Source: Solidesulfovibrio aerotolerans
Lineage (GTDB): Bacteria > Desulfobacterota > Desulfovibrionia > Desulfovibrionales > Desulfovibrionaceae
Reading direction: 5' to 3'
DNA: 44,503 bases
Assembly (NCBI RefSeq): GCF_009856865.1
Contig: NZ_WVUD01000031.1
Coordinates: forward strand, 1-44,503
Shown: positions 32,314 to 40,738 of the stretch, one piece after another
Position numbering within the stretch: position 1 is the stretch's first letter
Layout of the letters: every line of letters starts with the position of its first letter
Made by a program: the position numbers and the translations under genes
Notes under the pieces: generated by a model
The model's database searches: none
Told to the model about the DNA's origin: nothing
The model's input: only the letters and a program-made list of their open reading frames with translations

Positions 32314-34008
32314 TTAATCGTCGTTGAGTTTGGCGATGGCCGAAGTCAGCTGGGTTTGCATATTGTTGTAGGTGCCGAGCAGGGCATCGGTCTTGGCAAA
32401 CCGCTTGCGCAAGCTTGAGGCATAGTTGTTAATGCGGCGTTCTTCAAAAGCAATTTTCTTGTCGATCATGGCCGTGATGTCGTCGTAATTATTGTCCAGG
32501 ATGTGCAGGGGGCCGTCGGTTTCGTCGGTGAGCTCGCCGAGCAGATCGTTTAACTGGCCGGCCTTGCCCTGCTTGAGCGACACCTGCCCGGTGTGGACGC
32601 CGGCAGAGGTGTCGATGGCCCGGATGACCAGACCGGCTTCCGGGTAGCCGTACTTGCCGGTGATCGTGTTGGAATTGCTATTAAAAGCTGTAGGATTGCC
32701 ATTAATTGTGGCCGCTGTGATCTTGCCGCTGGCATCGGTGGTGTAGGACAGTTCGTAGGTGCCAAAGCCGGTGGTGCCACTGATGTAGGAACCAATGGAA
32801 AAATCCGAAGAACTGGTGCGCCCGGTGTACCGCGCGGCGAAAAGCTGACCCACGGCGTCGGCATTGGAGGTCAGCCTGGCATCTAAAATGGTGTCATCGA
32901 TGACGAGCAGCCCTTGCGTTTCGGAACCTTCTTCGGCGTCGGTGAGGATGCCGATCTGGGACAAGGTGGCATACTTGTCTGCGTCGTAATCAAAGCCCAG
33001 GCCGATTTCAGCCACAGCACTTTTGAGGTTGGAGCCGATGAGCTGTATGCCGTAGTTGCCGGTCAGGATGGACGCCTGCTTGGTGCTGCTGTCAACGTTG
33101 GTGATCTCTTTGATTGTCGTGCGCACGGCGTTCATTTGCTCGACAAAAGTGCTGATATGTTCCTTGATGGTCTCGGTATCGGTGGCCGTGGTGGTGGTGA
33201 CTGTGCCGGCGCTCTTGAGATTGAGAGTAATGCCCGCGAGGAGATCCGTAATGCTGTTGGTCTCCCGGGTTATATAGGCGTTAGAGGCTGTCGGCCAACC
33301 GTCCAGCTTGAGCTGGGCGCTTTGATTGGTGGAAATAGTGCTGAAATTGGCGGCGCTGAAACCCGACAGTGTGGTGGCTGTGTCGTCGATGACCAGACTG
33401 GCGCTGTCGCCGGTGTCCAGGCCGCGCAGTTGCAGGTAGTAGTTGGTTCCATCGGAGGTCACACTGGCCTTGACGCCGGGATTATTGGCATCGTTGTTGA
33501 TGAGGCTGGCCAGGTCGGTCAGCGTACCGTTGGCACCGATGCTGTTGGAGTAGGTGGTGCCCTTGTAGGTATAGGCGAAGGTCTGGCTGCTGCCGGACGA
33601 ATTGATGGCTGTGGTGGCGCTGGCATAGCCGGTGGTGGTGACCATGGCTTTGGACGTGGCCAGGCGGTTGACTTCGATCACGTGGGAGCCGTTTTCGGCT
33701 CCGGCGGTGGCAGTGGCCGTCAACACGGAGGAATCGGTGGTGTCCGTGGTCTTGGCCATGAACTCGTCCATGGTGTCCATGCCGCTCAAGGTCGTCTTAA
33801 GCGAGAGCATCTGCGTATTAAGCGTCTGAAAGGCGGTTTGCTTGGTGGTCCAGGATTTCTTCCAGGTTTGCAGGGAGGTTATGCGGGACTGTTCGACCTG
33901 GACGAGCTTTGTAATCAACGAGTCGAAATCGGTGCCGTTGCCCAGGCCCGTATAGGTGATCTGCCCGGAGGTGGAAGCCGGGGTGTAACTGCTGATGGTG
34001 CTCGTCAT
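32314..34008 (-). CDS. fliD: FliD flagellar filament cap protein
   Basis: FliD (HAP2) caps the filament and promotes flagellin assembly. The 564-residue product has the N-terminal signature ITYTGLGNGTDFDSLITKLV (about 18-37), a Thr/Ser/Ala-rich central part with D2-D3 insertions, and a C-terminal coiled-coil with KIAFEERRINNYASSLRKRF near the end. Length is within the normal range. AGGGGAG precedes the ATG, and a sigma-54 promoter lies about 50 bases upstream. The gene order flagellin-fliD-fliS is typical. Confidence 0.95.
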   Translation of the reverse strand: MTSTISSYTPASTSGQITYTGLGNGTDFDSLITKLVQVEQSRITSLQTWKKSWTTKQTAFQTLNTQMLSLKTTLSGMDTMDEFMAKTTDTTDSSVLTATATAGAENGSHVIEVNRLATSKAMVTTTGYASATTAINSSGSSQTFAYTYKGTTYSNSIGANGTLTDLASLINNDANNPGVKASVTSDGTNYYLQLRGLDTGDSASLVIDDTATTLSGFSAANFSTISTNQSAQLKLDGWPTASNAYITRETNSITDLLAGITLNLKSAGTVTTTTATDTETIKEHISTFVEQMNAVRTTIKEITNVDSSTKQASILTGNYGIQLIGSNLKSAVAEIGLGFDYDADKYATLSQIGILTDAEEGSETQGLLVIDDTILDARLTSNADAVGQLFAARYTGRTSSSDFSIGSYISGTTGFGTYELSYTTDASGKITAATINGNPTAFNSNSNTITGKYGYPEAGLVIRAIDTSAGVHTGQVSLKQGKAGQLNDLLGELTDETDGPLHILDNNYDDITAMIDKKIAFEERRINNYASSLRKRFAKTDALLGTYNNMQTQLTSAIAKLNDD

Positions 34009-34060
34009 AATGCTCCCCTGGCGGAAAAAAATTCCTGGTGCCAGAACCTGTCCGCTTCAG

Positions 34061-34076
34061 AGCAAGGGGAATGCCA
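34061..34076 (-). promoter_or_regulatory. Sigma-54 promoter for fliD
   Basis: The minus strand reads TGGCAT-TCCCC-TTGCT, with the GG and GC elements at exactly the spacing of the -24/-12 consensus (TGGCAC-N5-TTGCW). The start of transcription would be about 40 bases before the fliD ATG. It lies just after the flagellin terminator hairpin. Confidence 0.75.
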
Positions 34077-34082
34077 ATGCAA

Positions 34083-34111
34083 GGTCGGACCGCTTTTGAA
34101 GCGGTCCGACC
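34083..34111 (-). terminator. Hairpin terminating the flagellin gene
   Basis: A perfect 13-pair stem (GGTCGGACCGCTT with AAGCGGTCCGACC) has a 3-base loop and lies 15 bases after the flagellin stop. Only two Ts follow it on the minus strand, so it may also work by stabilising the mRNA. Confidence 0.7.
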
Positions 34112-34126
34112 GGAGTATGCGACGCG

Positions 34127-35020
34127 TTAACCCTGGATCAGCTGCATGGCCATTCTGGGCATGGAGTTGGCCTGGGAGAGCATGGCCACAGCCGACTGGG
34201 TGAGAATCTGGTTACGCACGAACTGGGTCATTTCCGTGGCCACATCGACGTCGGAGATCTGCGATTCGGCCGCCTGCAGGTTTTCGCTCTGGACCTGCAG
34301 GTTGGAGATGGTGTTCTCCAGCCGGTTTTGCAGGGCACCGAGGTTGGCCCGGATCTTATCCTTGGACACAATGGCGGTCTTTAAGGCGTCCAGGGCCTTC
34401 TGGGCCAGTTCCTGGGTGGAAATGCTCTTGCCGGCGGCACCGGCGGCGGCACCGACGCCGACACCCAGAGCCGAGGCCGTGGAAGTGCCGATCTGGACGT
34501 AGTAGTAGTCCTCGGACGAACTGTTGCCGGAACCAAAGTGGACCTTGAGCTTGCCGGAGGAGTTGATGCCGGCACCGCTATGCGTGTCACCTGACAGGTT
34601 GCCGTTGAGCAGATAGATGCCGTTGAAGTCGGTGGCGTTGGCGATTCGGGTGATTTCCGAAGCCATGGCCTGGTATTCGGAATCGATGATCAGACGCTGA
34701 TCCGAGGTGTAGGTACCGGTGGAAGCCTGTTCGGCCAGTTCCTTCATGCGGATGAGCTTTTCATCGACGACCTGGAGCGCGCCGTCCGCCGTCTGAATCA
34801 TGGAGATGGCGTCGTTGGCGTTGCGCACTCCCTGGTTGATGGAGGAAATGTCAGCCCGCATCAATTCACGAATGGCCAGACCGGCGGCGTCGTCGGCGGC
34901 GGTGTTGATGCGCAGGCCCGAAGACAAACGCTGGGTCGACACGGACAGGGCGCTATACGAGTTGTTCAGATTGCGGGCCGCGGTAGCGGCCATCATATTG
35001 TGGTTGATAACGAGCGACAT
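34127..35020 (-). CDS. Flagellin
   Basis: This 297-residue filament subunit has conserved D0/D1 ends. The N-terminus carries SLVINHNMMAATAARNLNNS and SSGLRINTAADDAAGLAIRE; the C-terminus carries AQKALDALKTAIVSKDKIRA, LGALQNRLENTI and MLSQANSMPRMAMQLIQG. The variable centre (about 165-215) is short and Ser/Gly/Ala-rich. The start is ATG 35020 with GGAGGAAA upstream. A sigma-28-like promoter lies about 100 bases ahead. Only one flagellin gene is present in the window. Confidence 0.97.
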   Translation of the reverse strand: MSLVINHNMMAATAARNLNNSYSALSVSTQRLSSGLRINTAADDAAGLAIRELMRADISSINQGVRNANDAISMIQTADGALQVVDEKLIRMKELAEQASTGTYTSDQRLIIDSEYQAMASEITRIANATDFNGIYLLNGNLSGDTHSGAGINSSGKLKVHFGSGNSSSEDYYYVQIGTSTASALGVGVGAAAGAAGKSISTQELAQKALDALKTAIVSKDKIRANLGALQNRLENTISNLQVQSENLQAAESQISDVDVATEMTQFVRNQILTQSAVAMLSQANSMPRMAMQLIQG

Positions 35021-35122
35021 GGTTGTTTCCTCCGTGAATGCTGCGGGCGTCCTTGCCCTTTGATAATTCGGTCCCGGTCGTGGGCCCTCGAGTACGGTTC
35101 CGAATTGTGCCTCTTTGATTTC

Positions 35123-35150
35123 ATATCGACTCCGCCCAAGCCGTTCTTTA
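35123..35150 (-). promoter_or_regulatory. Sigma-28 (FliA)-type promoter for flagellin
   Basis: The minus strand has TAAAGAAC (35143-35150) and GTCGATAT (35123-35130). TAAA plus six of eight positions of GCCGATAA match consensus, with a spacer of 12 rather than 11 bases. It gives a leader of about 100 bases. Confidence 0.55.
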
Positions 35151-35173
35151 GCCTCCCCCGTGGGGCGGCAGGC

Positions 35174-35205
35174 AAAAAAACGCCGCCGGGGCAAGACGGC
35201 AGGCG
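35174..35205 (-). terminator. Rho-independent terminator after the SPOR gene
   Basis: On the minus strand CGCC-T-GCCG pairs with CGGCGGCG (one bulged T) and runs straight into TTTTTTT. It lies about 90 bases after the SPOR-gene stop and isolates the flagellin transcript from the upstream signalling block. Confidence 0.8.
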
Positions 35206-35294
35206 TGCGGTGCATCAGAGGCAACGGGGAAGGAGGGGCGGGGGGGCGTCCTGGGGGCGCCGCCAGACCGAAGGGGTGTCGGGGCTTTTTGCGG

Positions 35295-36449
35295 CTACCG
35301 GCAGCGCAGCCGGGCAACTTCGGCCGCGTCAACGGCATAGAGGAGGGGGGACAGGCCCAGGATGGCCGTCACGGCCGCCCGGGCCTCCCCGGCCGCCCGT
35401 TTGTCGCCGAACCGGCCGGCCAGCACCCGATAGCGCCGTTTGCCCGCAGTTTCGGTGACAGCCACGCAGGCCGGCATACCCCGGGCGCGCAGCTTGGCGG
35501 CCTGGACAGCGGCGTTGTCGGCGTCGGTGAAAAGGCCCGTTTGCAGGGCCACGTACCCGGCCGGGGCAGCCGCTTTGGCTGTGGTTTGGGCGACGGTTTG
35601 GCCTGTGCCCGTGGCTGCGGGCTTGGCCGGGGCCGGGGCGGGCGCTTTGGCCGGGGGCGGGTCGGCAGGCTTGGCCTTGGCCGCAGCGGCCGGTTGGGTC
35701 TTGGCCGGGGCGACCTGGGGCATGGCAGCGGCCGGGGGCGAAAGGGGTGCCTCGGCTCTGCGGGCAGCCGAGGCCGGCGACCCGGCGGCCGGGGCGGACG
35801 CAATGGCGGCAGCCTCCGGTGCCGCAACGGTTGGGGCCGTTGCCTCGCCAACCAGGGGCGGTGGCAAGGGCGTTACGGTCTGGACCGTCACCGGGGTCGT
35901 CTTCGGGGCCGGCAGCGGCGGCCCGGCGGCCGCTGGCAGAGCCGACCCCGCCAATCCCGCCGCTTCCGGCTCGCCCACCGGGGCTGGCGCGTCAAAACGG
36001 GCCGTTACCGGCCCGGCCCCGTCTGCCGTCAGGGTCAGGCTCCAGGGGCCGGCGGCCACCGGCTGGCCAGGGGCAAAGCCGTAGACCGCCGCAGCTGCCT
36101 CGCCCCGGCGCACCGGCACGAACCAGTGGTCGTCCACCGGCGCGCCGCCAGGCCCGGGCCGGGTCAGCCGGACGGTCACCACGACCGCTGCCCCGGCCGG
36201 CTCCCCGGTCAGGGTGAAACGGCAGCCCAGTCCCTTGTCGCCGGGCAACAGCGTCCCGCCCGGGCGCACGGCTTTGCCCCCGGGCCAGGGGTCGCCCAGA
36301 CCCGGTTGGCGCAGCAAGGCCCCGCAGGCGTTAAAAACCAGCGTTGCGTCCCCGGCGGCCAGGGCCGGGCGACCGGCCCCGGGCCACAGCAGGGCCGCTG
36401 CCAGACACAGCGGGACAAGGCGTTGCACGAAAGGGAAAAGGGCCGGCAT
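35295..36449 (-). CDS. Exported SPOR-domain protein
   Basis: The 384-residue product begins with a signal peptide (hydrophobic LVPLCLAAALLWPG, cleavage near ALA at 30-32). The next 100 residues form a beta-rich region with three cysteines. A long Ala/Pro/Lys linker (about 150-300) follows. The C-terminal SPOR domain (about 305-375) has GYVALQTGLFTDADNAAVQA and RYRVLAGRFGDKRAAGEARA. SPOR domains bind glycan strands lacking stem peptides, often at division sites. It sits 9 bases after the TPR/pseudo-receiver gene and ends the block. Confidence 0.88.
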   Translation of the reverse strand: MPALFPFVQRLVPLCLAAALLWPGAGRPALAAGDATLVFNACGALLRQPGLGDPWPGGKAVRPGGTLLPGDKGLGCRFTLTGEPAGAAVVVTVRLTRPGPGGAPVDDHWFVPVRRGEAAAAVYGFAPGQPVAAGPWSLTLTADGAGPVTARFDAPAPVGEPEAAGLAGSALPAAAGPPLPAPKTTPVTVQTVTPLPPPLVGEATAPTVAAPEAAAIASAPAAGSPASAARRAEAPLSPPAAAMPQVAPAKTQPAAAAKAKPADPPPAKAPAPAPAKPAATGTGQTVAQTTAKAAAPAGYVALQTGLFTDADNAAVQAAKLRARGMPACVAVTETAGKRRYRVLAGRFGDKRAAGEARAAVTAILGLSPLLYAVDAAEVARLRCR

Positions 36450-36458
36450 GGGTACGGG

Positions 36459-37826
36459 CTATTGGGCCAGAGAGCCAAGCAGGCGGCGGGCCGGTTCGTA
36501 GCCGGGGTCCAGCTCCAGGGAGAGCTGGCAAAATTGGCGGGCGGCCTCCAGGTTGCGGCAGCGGTGGTAGGCGGTGGCCATATTGTAGCCCACGGTCGGC
36601 CCCTGCCGGATCAGGTCCGGGGCCAGGGCCAGGGCGGCTTCGAAATGGTCCAGGGCTGTGGCATAGTCCTTGCCCTCGGCATGGGCCACGCCGAGGTTGT
36701 AGCGCACGCCGGCGTCGTCCGGGGCCACGGCCAGGGCTTTGCGGTAGTTTTCCGCCGCCTCCTGCCAGTTGCCTTGCCGACGCAGCAGGATACCGCGATT
36801 GTTAAACATCCAGAGGTCTGCGCGGGTTATGGCCTCGCCCTTGGCGGCAATGGCCTCGGTGACGAAGCGCAGGGCCATCTCCGGGTCGCGCTCGCCGATC
36901 TTGCGGGCCATGTCCATGAGCGATTCGCTGACCATATCCACCGCCACCTTGCCCACCACCCGCCGGGCTTCCTCGAAAAAAATCTTGGCCTGCTCGGTGT
37001 CGCCCCGATCCAGATAGGCCTCGCCGATGGCCGCCTTGCGCTCGTAATTGAGCGGCGACAAAGCGTCCAGGCGGGTGAGGCAGGACAGGCGTTTTTCCGC
37101 GTTGCCGCTGGCCTCGTAGAGATCGACCAGGCGCTTGAGCGGCTCAATAAAGAGCTTCTCGGCCTTGACCGCCTCGGTGTAATGCCGCTCGGCCAGACCG
37201 TGGTCCCCCCGGCGCAAGGCCACATCGCCCAGGAGCAGATGGGCCTTTAAGCTGCCGGGCTTGAGCTCGAAAGCCTTGGTCGCCACCCGCTGGGCCTGAT
37301 CCAGATCACCCTGGGCAATGAGCGCGGCCGCCCGGTCCAGCAACACCCCAAGCTGGGTGTTGGGCCGGATGGCGAAGGCAATTTTTTCGATCAGCGCATT
37401 GGCCGAAATGGGCTTGGTGATAAAGCTGTCGGCCCCGACCTCGTGGGTGAGAATCATCTCATCGCGCGAGAGTTCGGTGCTTATGACCACCAGACGCACC
37501 TTGTCGCTGTAAAATTTTTTAAGCGTTTTGACGGTTTTCAGGCATGTGGTCTTGTGCAGGCGGCGTTCGAGAAAAACGAGCAGGGGGCTGGCCAACCGCT
37601 CCACGGTCTTGGCGGCCAGGGTGGCAACCTCGTCGAAGTCGGCGGTTTCGCGCAGGACGGTTTTGACGTCGATGCGCAGGGTGCTCAGGGCATATTTGAG
37701 CTGGCGGGTAAAACTTTCGTCGTCGGAACACACGACGACCAGCCCCGTTTCCGCGAAATACTCGGCCACGATGCGTTCGTAGTTTTTGGTGGCCTGTTCG
37801 GCTTTGATCCGCTGGACAGTGGACAT
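36459..37826 (-). CDS. Pseudo-receiver plus TPR protein
   Basis: The 455-residue protein has an N-terminal CheY-like receiver fold (about 27-150). LVVVCSDDE supplies the acidic pair, and FITKPI supplies the conserved Lys. At the beta-3 position where the phosphoacceptor Asp belongs the sequence reads LLVFLERRL, so normal phosphorylation is unlikely. About seven TPR-like pairs follow (150-455), for example DLDQAQRVATKAFELKPGSL and GNWQEAAENYRKALAVAPDD. It looks like a scaffold whose receiver fold serves for binding. It lies 20 bases after the receiver/HD gene upstream. Confidence 0.85.
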   Translation of the reverse strand: MSTVQRIKAEQATKNYERIVAEYFAETGLVVVCSDDESFTRQLKYALSTLRIDVKTVLRETADFDEVATLAAKTVERLASPLLVFLERRLHKTTCLKTVKTLKKFYSDKVRLVVISTELSRDEMILTHEVGADSFITKPISANALIEKIAFAIRPNTQLGVLLDRAAALIAQGDLDQAQRVATKAFELKPGSLKAHLLLGDVALRRGDHGLAERHYTEAVKAEKLFIEPLKRLVDLYEASGNAEKRLSCLTRLDALSPLNYERKAAIGEAYLDRGDTEQAKIFFEEARRVVGKVAVDMVSESLMDMARKIGERDPEMALRFVTEAIAAKGEAITRADLWMFNNRGILLRRQGNWQEAAENYRKALAVAPDDAGVRYNLGVAHAEGKDYATALDHFEAALALAPDLIRQGPTVGYNMATAYHRCRNLEAARQFCQLSLELDPGYEPARRLLGSLAQ

Positions 37827-37846
37827 GGGCAGGGCAATCCTTGGGA

Positions 37847-39064
37847 TCAGGCCGACGGGGCGGCGTTTTTGACCAGACGCAACAGGGCCAGCAAGTCGGG
37901 GTCGGCCAGACTCGACGATGCCGCCTCGTCTGCCGGTGGGGTCGCCACCCGGCAGGACGCTTGCGGGACGGCTTCGGCCAGCCGGGTCAGGAGGACGGCG
38001 TCAACCATCTGCCCGGCCGTGGCGGCGCAGGTTCCGTCCGGCAAGGGGATATCTTCTTCCAGGACCATGCCCGGGGTCAACGCCGAAACCGGAACCACCG
38101 CCCGGCAGGAGCCCTCCCGCTCGCCGGCCAGCAGCCCCACCAGCTCCAGCACCCGGGGATCGTAGAGTCCCTCCCGGCCGGCCATGACGGCCAGGGCCTC
38201 GGTGCGGCCCGTCCCCGAAGTCAGCAGCCGGTCAAAGTCCAAAGCGGCCTTTAAAAGCCTTGCGCCCAGGGGAATGTCCGTGCCCCGGGGGCCGCTCCCG
38301 CCGCCGGTCGTGGCGGCGTAGGGCATCTCCTGGCAGCGGATGATGGCGGCGACTTCCTGGAGTTTGGGGATGTTGTCCAGCAGATCGGCGGCAATGGCCG
38401 GATGGCGGAGAAAAAGCCGGGCTTCGTCGCCGCCAAGGGTTCCGGTCTGGCGCAGCCGGGCGAACAGGGATTCGGGCATGACCAGGGCTCCGATCTGGGA
38501 CAGGGACACGGCCAGGTCGATGCGCCAGGCGTCGGGGGCTTCCAGATAACGGGCCATGTCCATGACCAGCCGGCGCACCCGCAGGCCCCGGGCGTGGGCC
38601 TCGGGATTGGTCAGGGCCAGCAGATCGACGAACACCTTGATGATGCCGCGAAGCGCCCCTTTTAAAAAATCGCGTTCGGCCGTGGCCTGCTGGTAGAGTG
38701 CCGCCCCGGCGGCCAGGGCTTCGGCCAGTTCTTCCTCGGCGCAGGGCTTGGCCAGGAAGCGGAACACATGGCCGGTATTGACGGCGGCCATGGCGGCGCG
38801 CAGATCGGCGTAGCCCGTCAGCATGATGCGCACGGTGTCCGGGCAGGTCTTTTTGAGTTTGGTAAAAAATTCGTGGCCGTCAAGGCCGGGCATGCGCAGA
38901 TCCGACACCACCACGGCATACGGTCCCCGTTCGGCCACCGCTTCCAGGCCGCGGATAGGGCCAAGAGCCGTGTCCACCACAAAACGGCGGCGCAGGGTGC
39001 GCCGGAAAGCCGCCAATATTTCCGGATCGTCATCGACGAAGAGTATTTTAGCCTTGCCGCCCAT
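37847..39064 (-). CDS. Response regulator with degenerate HD-GYP-like output domain (copy 1)
   Basis: The 405-residue protein has an intact receiver: DDD at 11-13, phosphoacceptor Asp55 in VVVSDLRMPG, Thr in MLTGYAD and Lys in FLAKPC. Residues about 140-330 follow the HD-GYP pattern, but the HD pair is replaced by Ser189-Gln190 (SLSQIGALVMP). The later HHE/GYP motif is lost (CQEMPYAATTGGG), although HPAIAADLL remains. Cyclic-di-GMP hydrolysis is therefore unlikely. It is a paralogue of the protein encoded at 42473-43672. The kinase encoded upstream, 30 bases away, is a probable donor. Confidence 0.88.
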   Translation of the reverse strand: MGGKAKILFVDDDPEILAAFRRTLRRRFVVDTALGPIRGLEAVAERGPYAVVVSDLRMPGLDGHEFFTKLKKTCPDTVRIMLTGYADLRAAMAAVNTGHVFRFLAKPCAEEELAEALAAGAALYQQATAERDFLKGALRGIIKVFVDLLALTNPEAHARGLRVRRLVMDMARYLEAPDAWRIDLAVSLSQIGALVMPESLFARLRQTGTLGGDEARLFLRHPAIAADLLDNIPKLQEVAAIIRCQEMPYAATTGGGSGPRGTDIPLGARLLKAALDFDRLLTSGTGRTEALAVMAGREGLYDPRVLELVGLLAGEREGSCRAVVPVSALTPGMVLEEDIPLPDGTCAATAGQMVDAVLLTRLAEAVPQASCRVATPPADEAASSSLADPDLLALLRLVKNAAPSA

Positions 39065-39094
39065 GGGCCTGCCACACCTGCCGTTTGCCGGGCG

Positions 39095-40738
39095 TTACGT
39101 CGCCTCGTGTCGTGTCTTGCCGCCGTCTTCCAGAGGAAAACGAAGAAAGAAGGTGGTCCCCTCCCCAAGCCTTGTGCTGCAATCAATGCTGCCGCCGTGC
39201 CGGGCCATGACGGCCTGGCTGATGGCCAGCCCCTGTCCGGTGCCTTTGCCCACGGCCTTGGTGGTGAAAAACGGGTCGAACATCCGGCTGCTGACCGTCT
39301 CGTCCATGCCTGGTCCGTTGTCGGACACCGTCACTTCCAGCATCCCGGGTATGAGGCGGGAGCCGACGACGATGCGTCCCCGCTGCCACGGTTCCCGGAT
39401 CACGCGTTCCTCAACGGCCTGGGCGGCGTTGAGGACCACGTTTAATAAAACCTGGGACACCTCATGGGGCAGACCATACACCATGGGAAGCTCAGGGGAA
39501 AGCTCCAGGGCGACATCCGCCACATGTTTCCAGGCGTTGCGAGTGATGACGACAATATCGCGCACGCTGGCGTTGATGTCAAAAAAGAGCATTTCGCCTG
39601 TCCCCGGGTGGGACATCTGGCGCATGGCCCGCACGATGTCGGCCACCTGGCCGATGCCTTTGCGGGTGTTGGCGATGGCCGAGGGGATTTCCTGGCGCAG
39701 ATAGTCCAGGTCTGCCGCTTCGGCCAACTGCGCCGCTGCGGCCTCGGCTTCGGCCATGGCGGCGGCGTCGCCGCCACGCACGGCCTGGGCCAGCCGGCCG
39801 TAGCCGTCCAGGAGGGCCAGGACGTCGGTGAAGGCTTCGTCGAGGAAGCCGGCATTGTAGCCCACGTACTGCACGGGGGTATTGATCTCGTGGGCGATGC
39901 CCGCGGCCAAGTGGCCGATGGCCTGCATACGGCGTTCGTGGACGGCTTTGAGCTCCCGGGCTTTGATTTCGGCCAGGTCCTGGCCGAGGATGAGGACGCC
40001 GACGGCCTCGCCGTCGGCAGCAGGCACGGGATTGACGGTGAGGCCGAGCAGCCGCTCGGCCTTGCCCGGCGTGCGGCAACGCACCTCGTCCAGGCGCACC
40101 GGGGCCTGGCTGCGGCGGCTTTGGGCCACGGCGTCTTGCAGCAGGTGATCGTCCCAGCCAAGGCCCACGTCAAAAAAATCCCGGCCGGTCACGGCCCCGG
40201 CGGCCAGATCAAAGGCCGCCTCGGCGCTGGCATTGAAACGGCGGATGCGGTTTTGGCCGTCCAGACTGACCAAAATGGCCCGGATGGAGGCCAAAAGCAT
40301 CTCAATGTCCTGGGTGGCCAGGGCCATCTCGCGTTCGCCCCTCTCGCGTCGGGACACGTCGCGTACGATTTCGGCCACGCCGAAAATCGTTCCGGCAGCG
40401 TCGGCCAGGGGGTGGCACACGGCTTCGAGATGGCGCTGGGAACCGTCCGGGGCTGTCTCCGCCGCCCGGCGGGTGACGGAGCGTCCGGTTGCCAGGGCCT
40501 CGGCCGCAGGGCAGCGGCCGCACAGCCCGCACGAGGGGTCAAGAGCAGTCAGACAGGTTCCCGGAGCCTCGAAATCTTTGCTGGCGATCAGCCGACGCAT
40601 GGCCGCGTTGGCCGCCACCACCTGGCGGTTATGGTCCAGGAAACACAGCCCTTCGTCGAGGGCGGCAAAAAAGGCCTCCAGAAACGGCAGGAGCGGATCG
40701 GCCGCAGGACAGGCGGCCTTGGTGCGGGGCTTGCTCAT
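39095..40738 (-). CDS. PAS-domain sensor histidine kinase with cysteine motif
   Basis: The 547-residue soluble kinase has two PAS domains. The first (about 20-135) contains Cys62, then Cys70, Cys73 and Cys76 (SCGLCGRCP), a cluster that could bind iron-sulfur or metal or act as a thiol switch. The second lies at about 145-260. The H-box is LAAGIAHEINTPVQYVGYNA with His283. An inserted Ala/Glu-rich helix (about 305-345) separates it from the N-box LLNVVLNAAQAVE. FDPFFTTK and GTGQGLAI close the ATP site. No membrane segment is seen. Its ATG overlaps the previous stop (ATGA). Confidence 0.93.
   Translation of the reverse strand: MSKPRTKAACPAADPLLPFLEAFFAALDEGLCFLDHNRQVVAANAAMRRLIASKDFEAPGTCLTALDPSCGLCGRCPAAEALATGRSVTRRAAETAPDGSQRHLEAVCHPLADAAGTIFGVAEIVRDVSRRERGEREMALATQDIEMLLASIRAILVSLDGQNRIRRFNASAEAAFDLAAGAVTGRDFFDVGLGWDDHLLQDAVAQSRRSQAPVRLDEVRCRTPGKAERLLGLTVNPVPAADGEAVGVLILGQDLAEIKARELKAVHERRMQAIGHLAAGIAHEINTPVQYVGYNAGFLDEAFTDVLALLDGYGRLAQAVRGGDAAAMAEAEAAAAQLAEAADLDYLRQEIPSAIANTRKGIGQVADIVRAMRQMSHPGTGEMLFFDINASVRDIVVITRNAWKHVADVALELSPELPMVYGLPHEVSQVLLNVVLNAAQAVEERVIREPWQRGRIVVGSRLIPGMLEVTVSDNGPGMDETVSSRMFDPFFTTKAVGKGTGQGLAISQAVMARHGGSIDCSTRLGEGTTFFLRFPLEDGGKTRHEAT

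Noticed and set aside
35115-37250. 711-codon Gly/Arg-rich open frame on the plus strand
   Set aside because: It is antisense to the SPOR and TPR genes and arises from GC-rich codon bias and the Ala/Pro linker.
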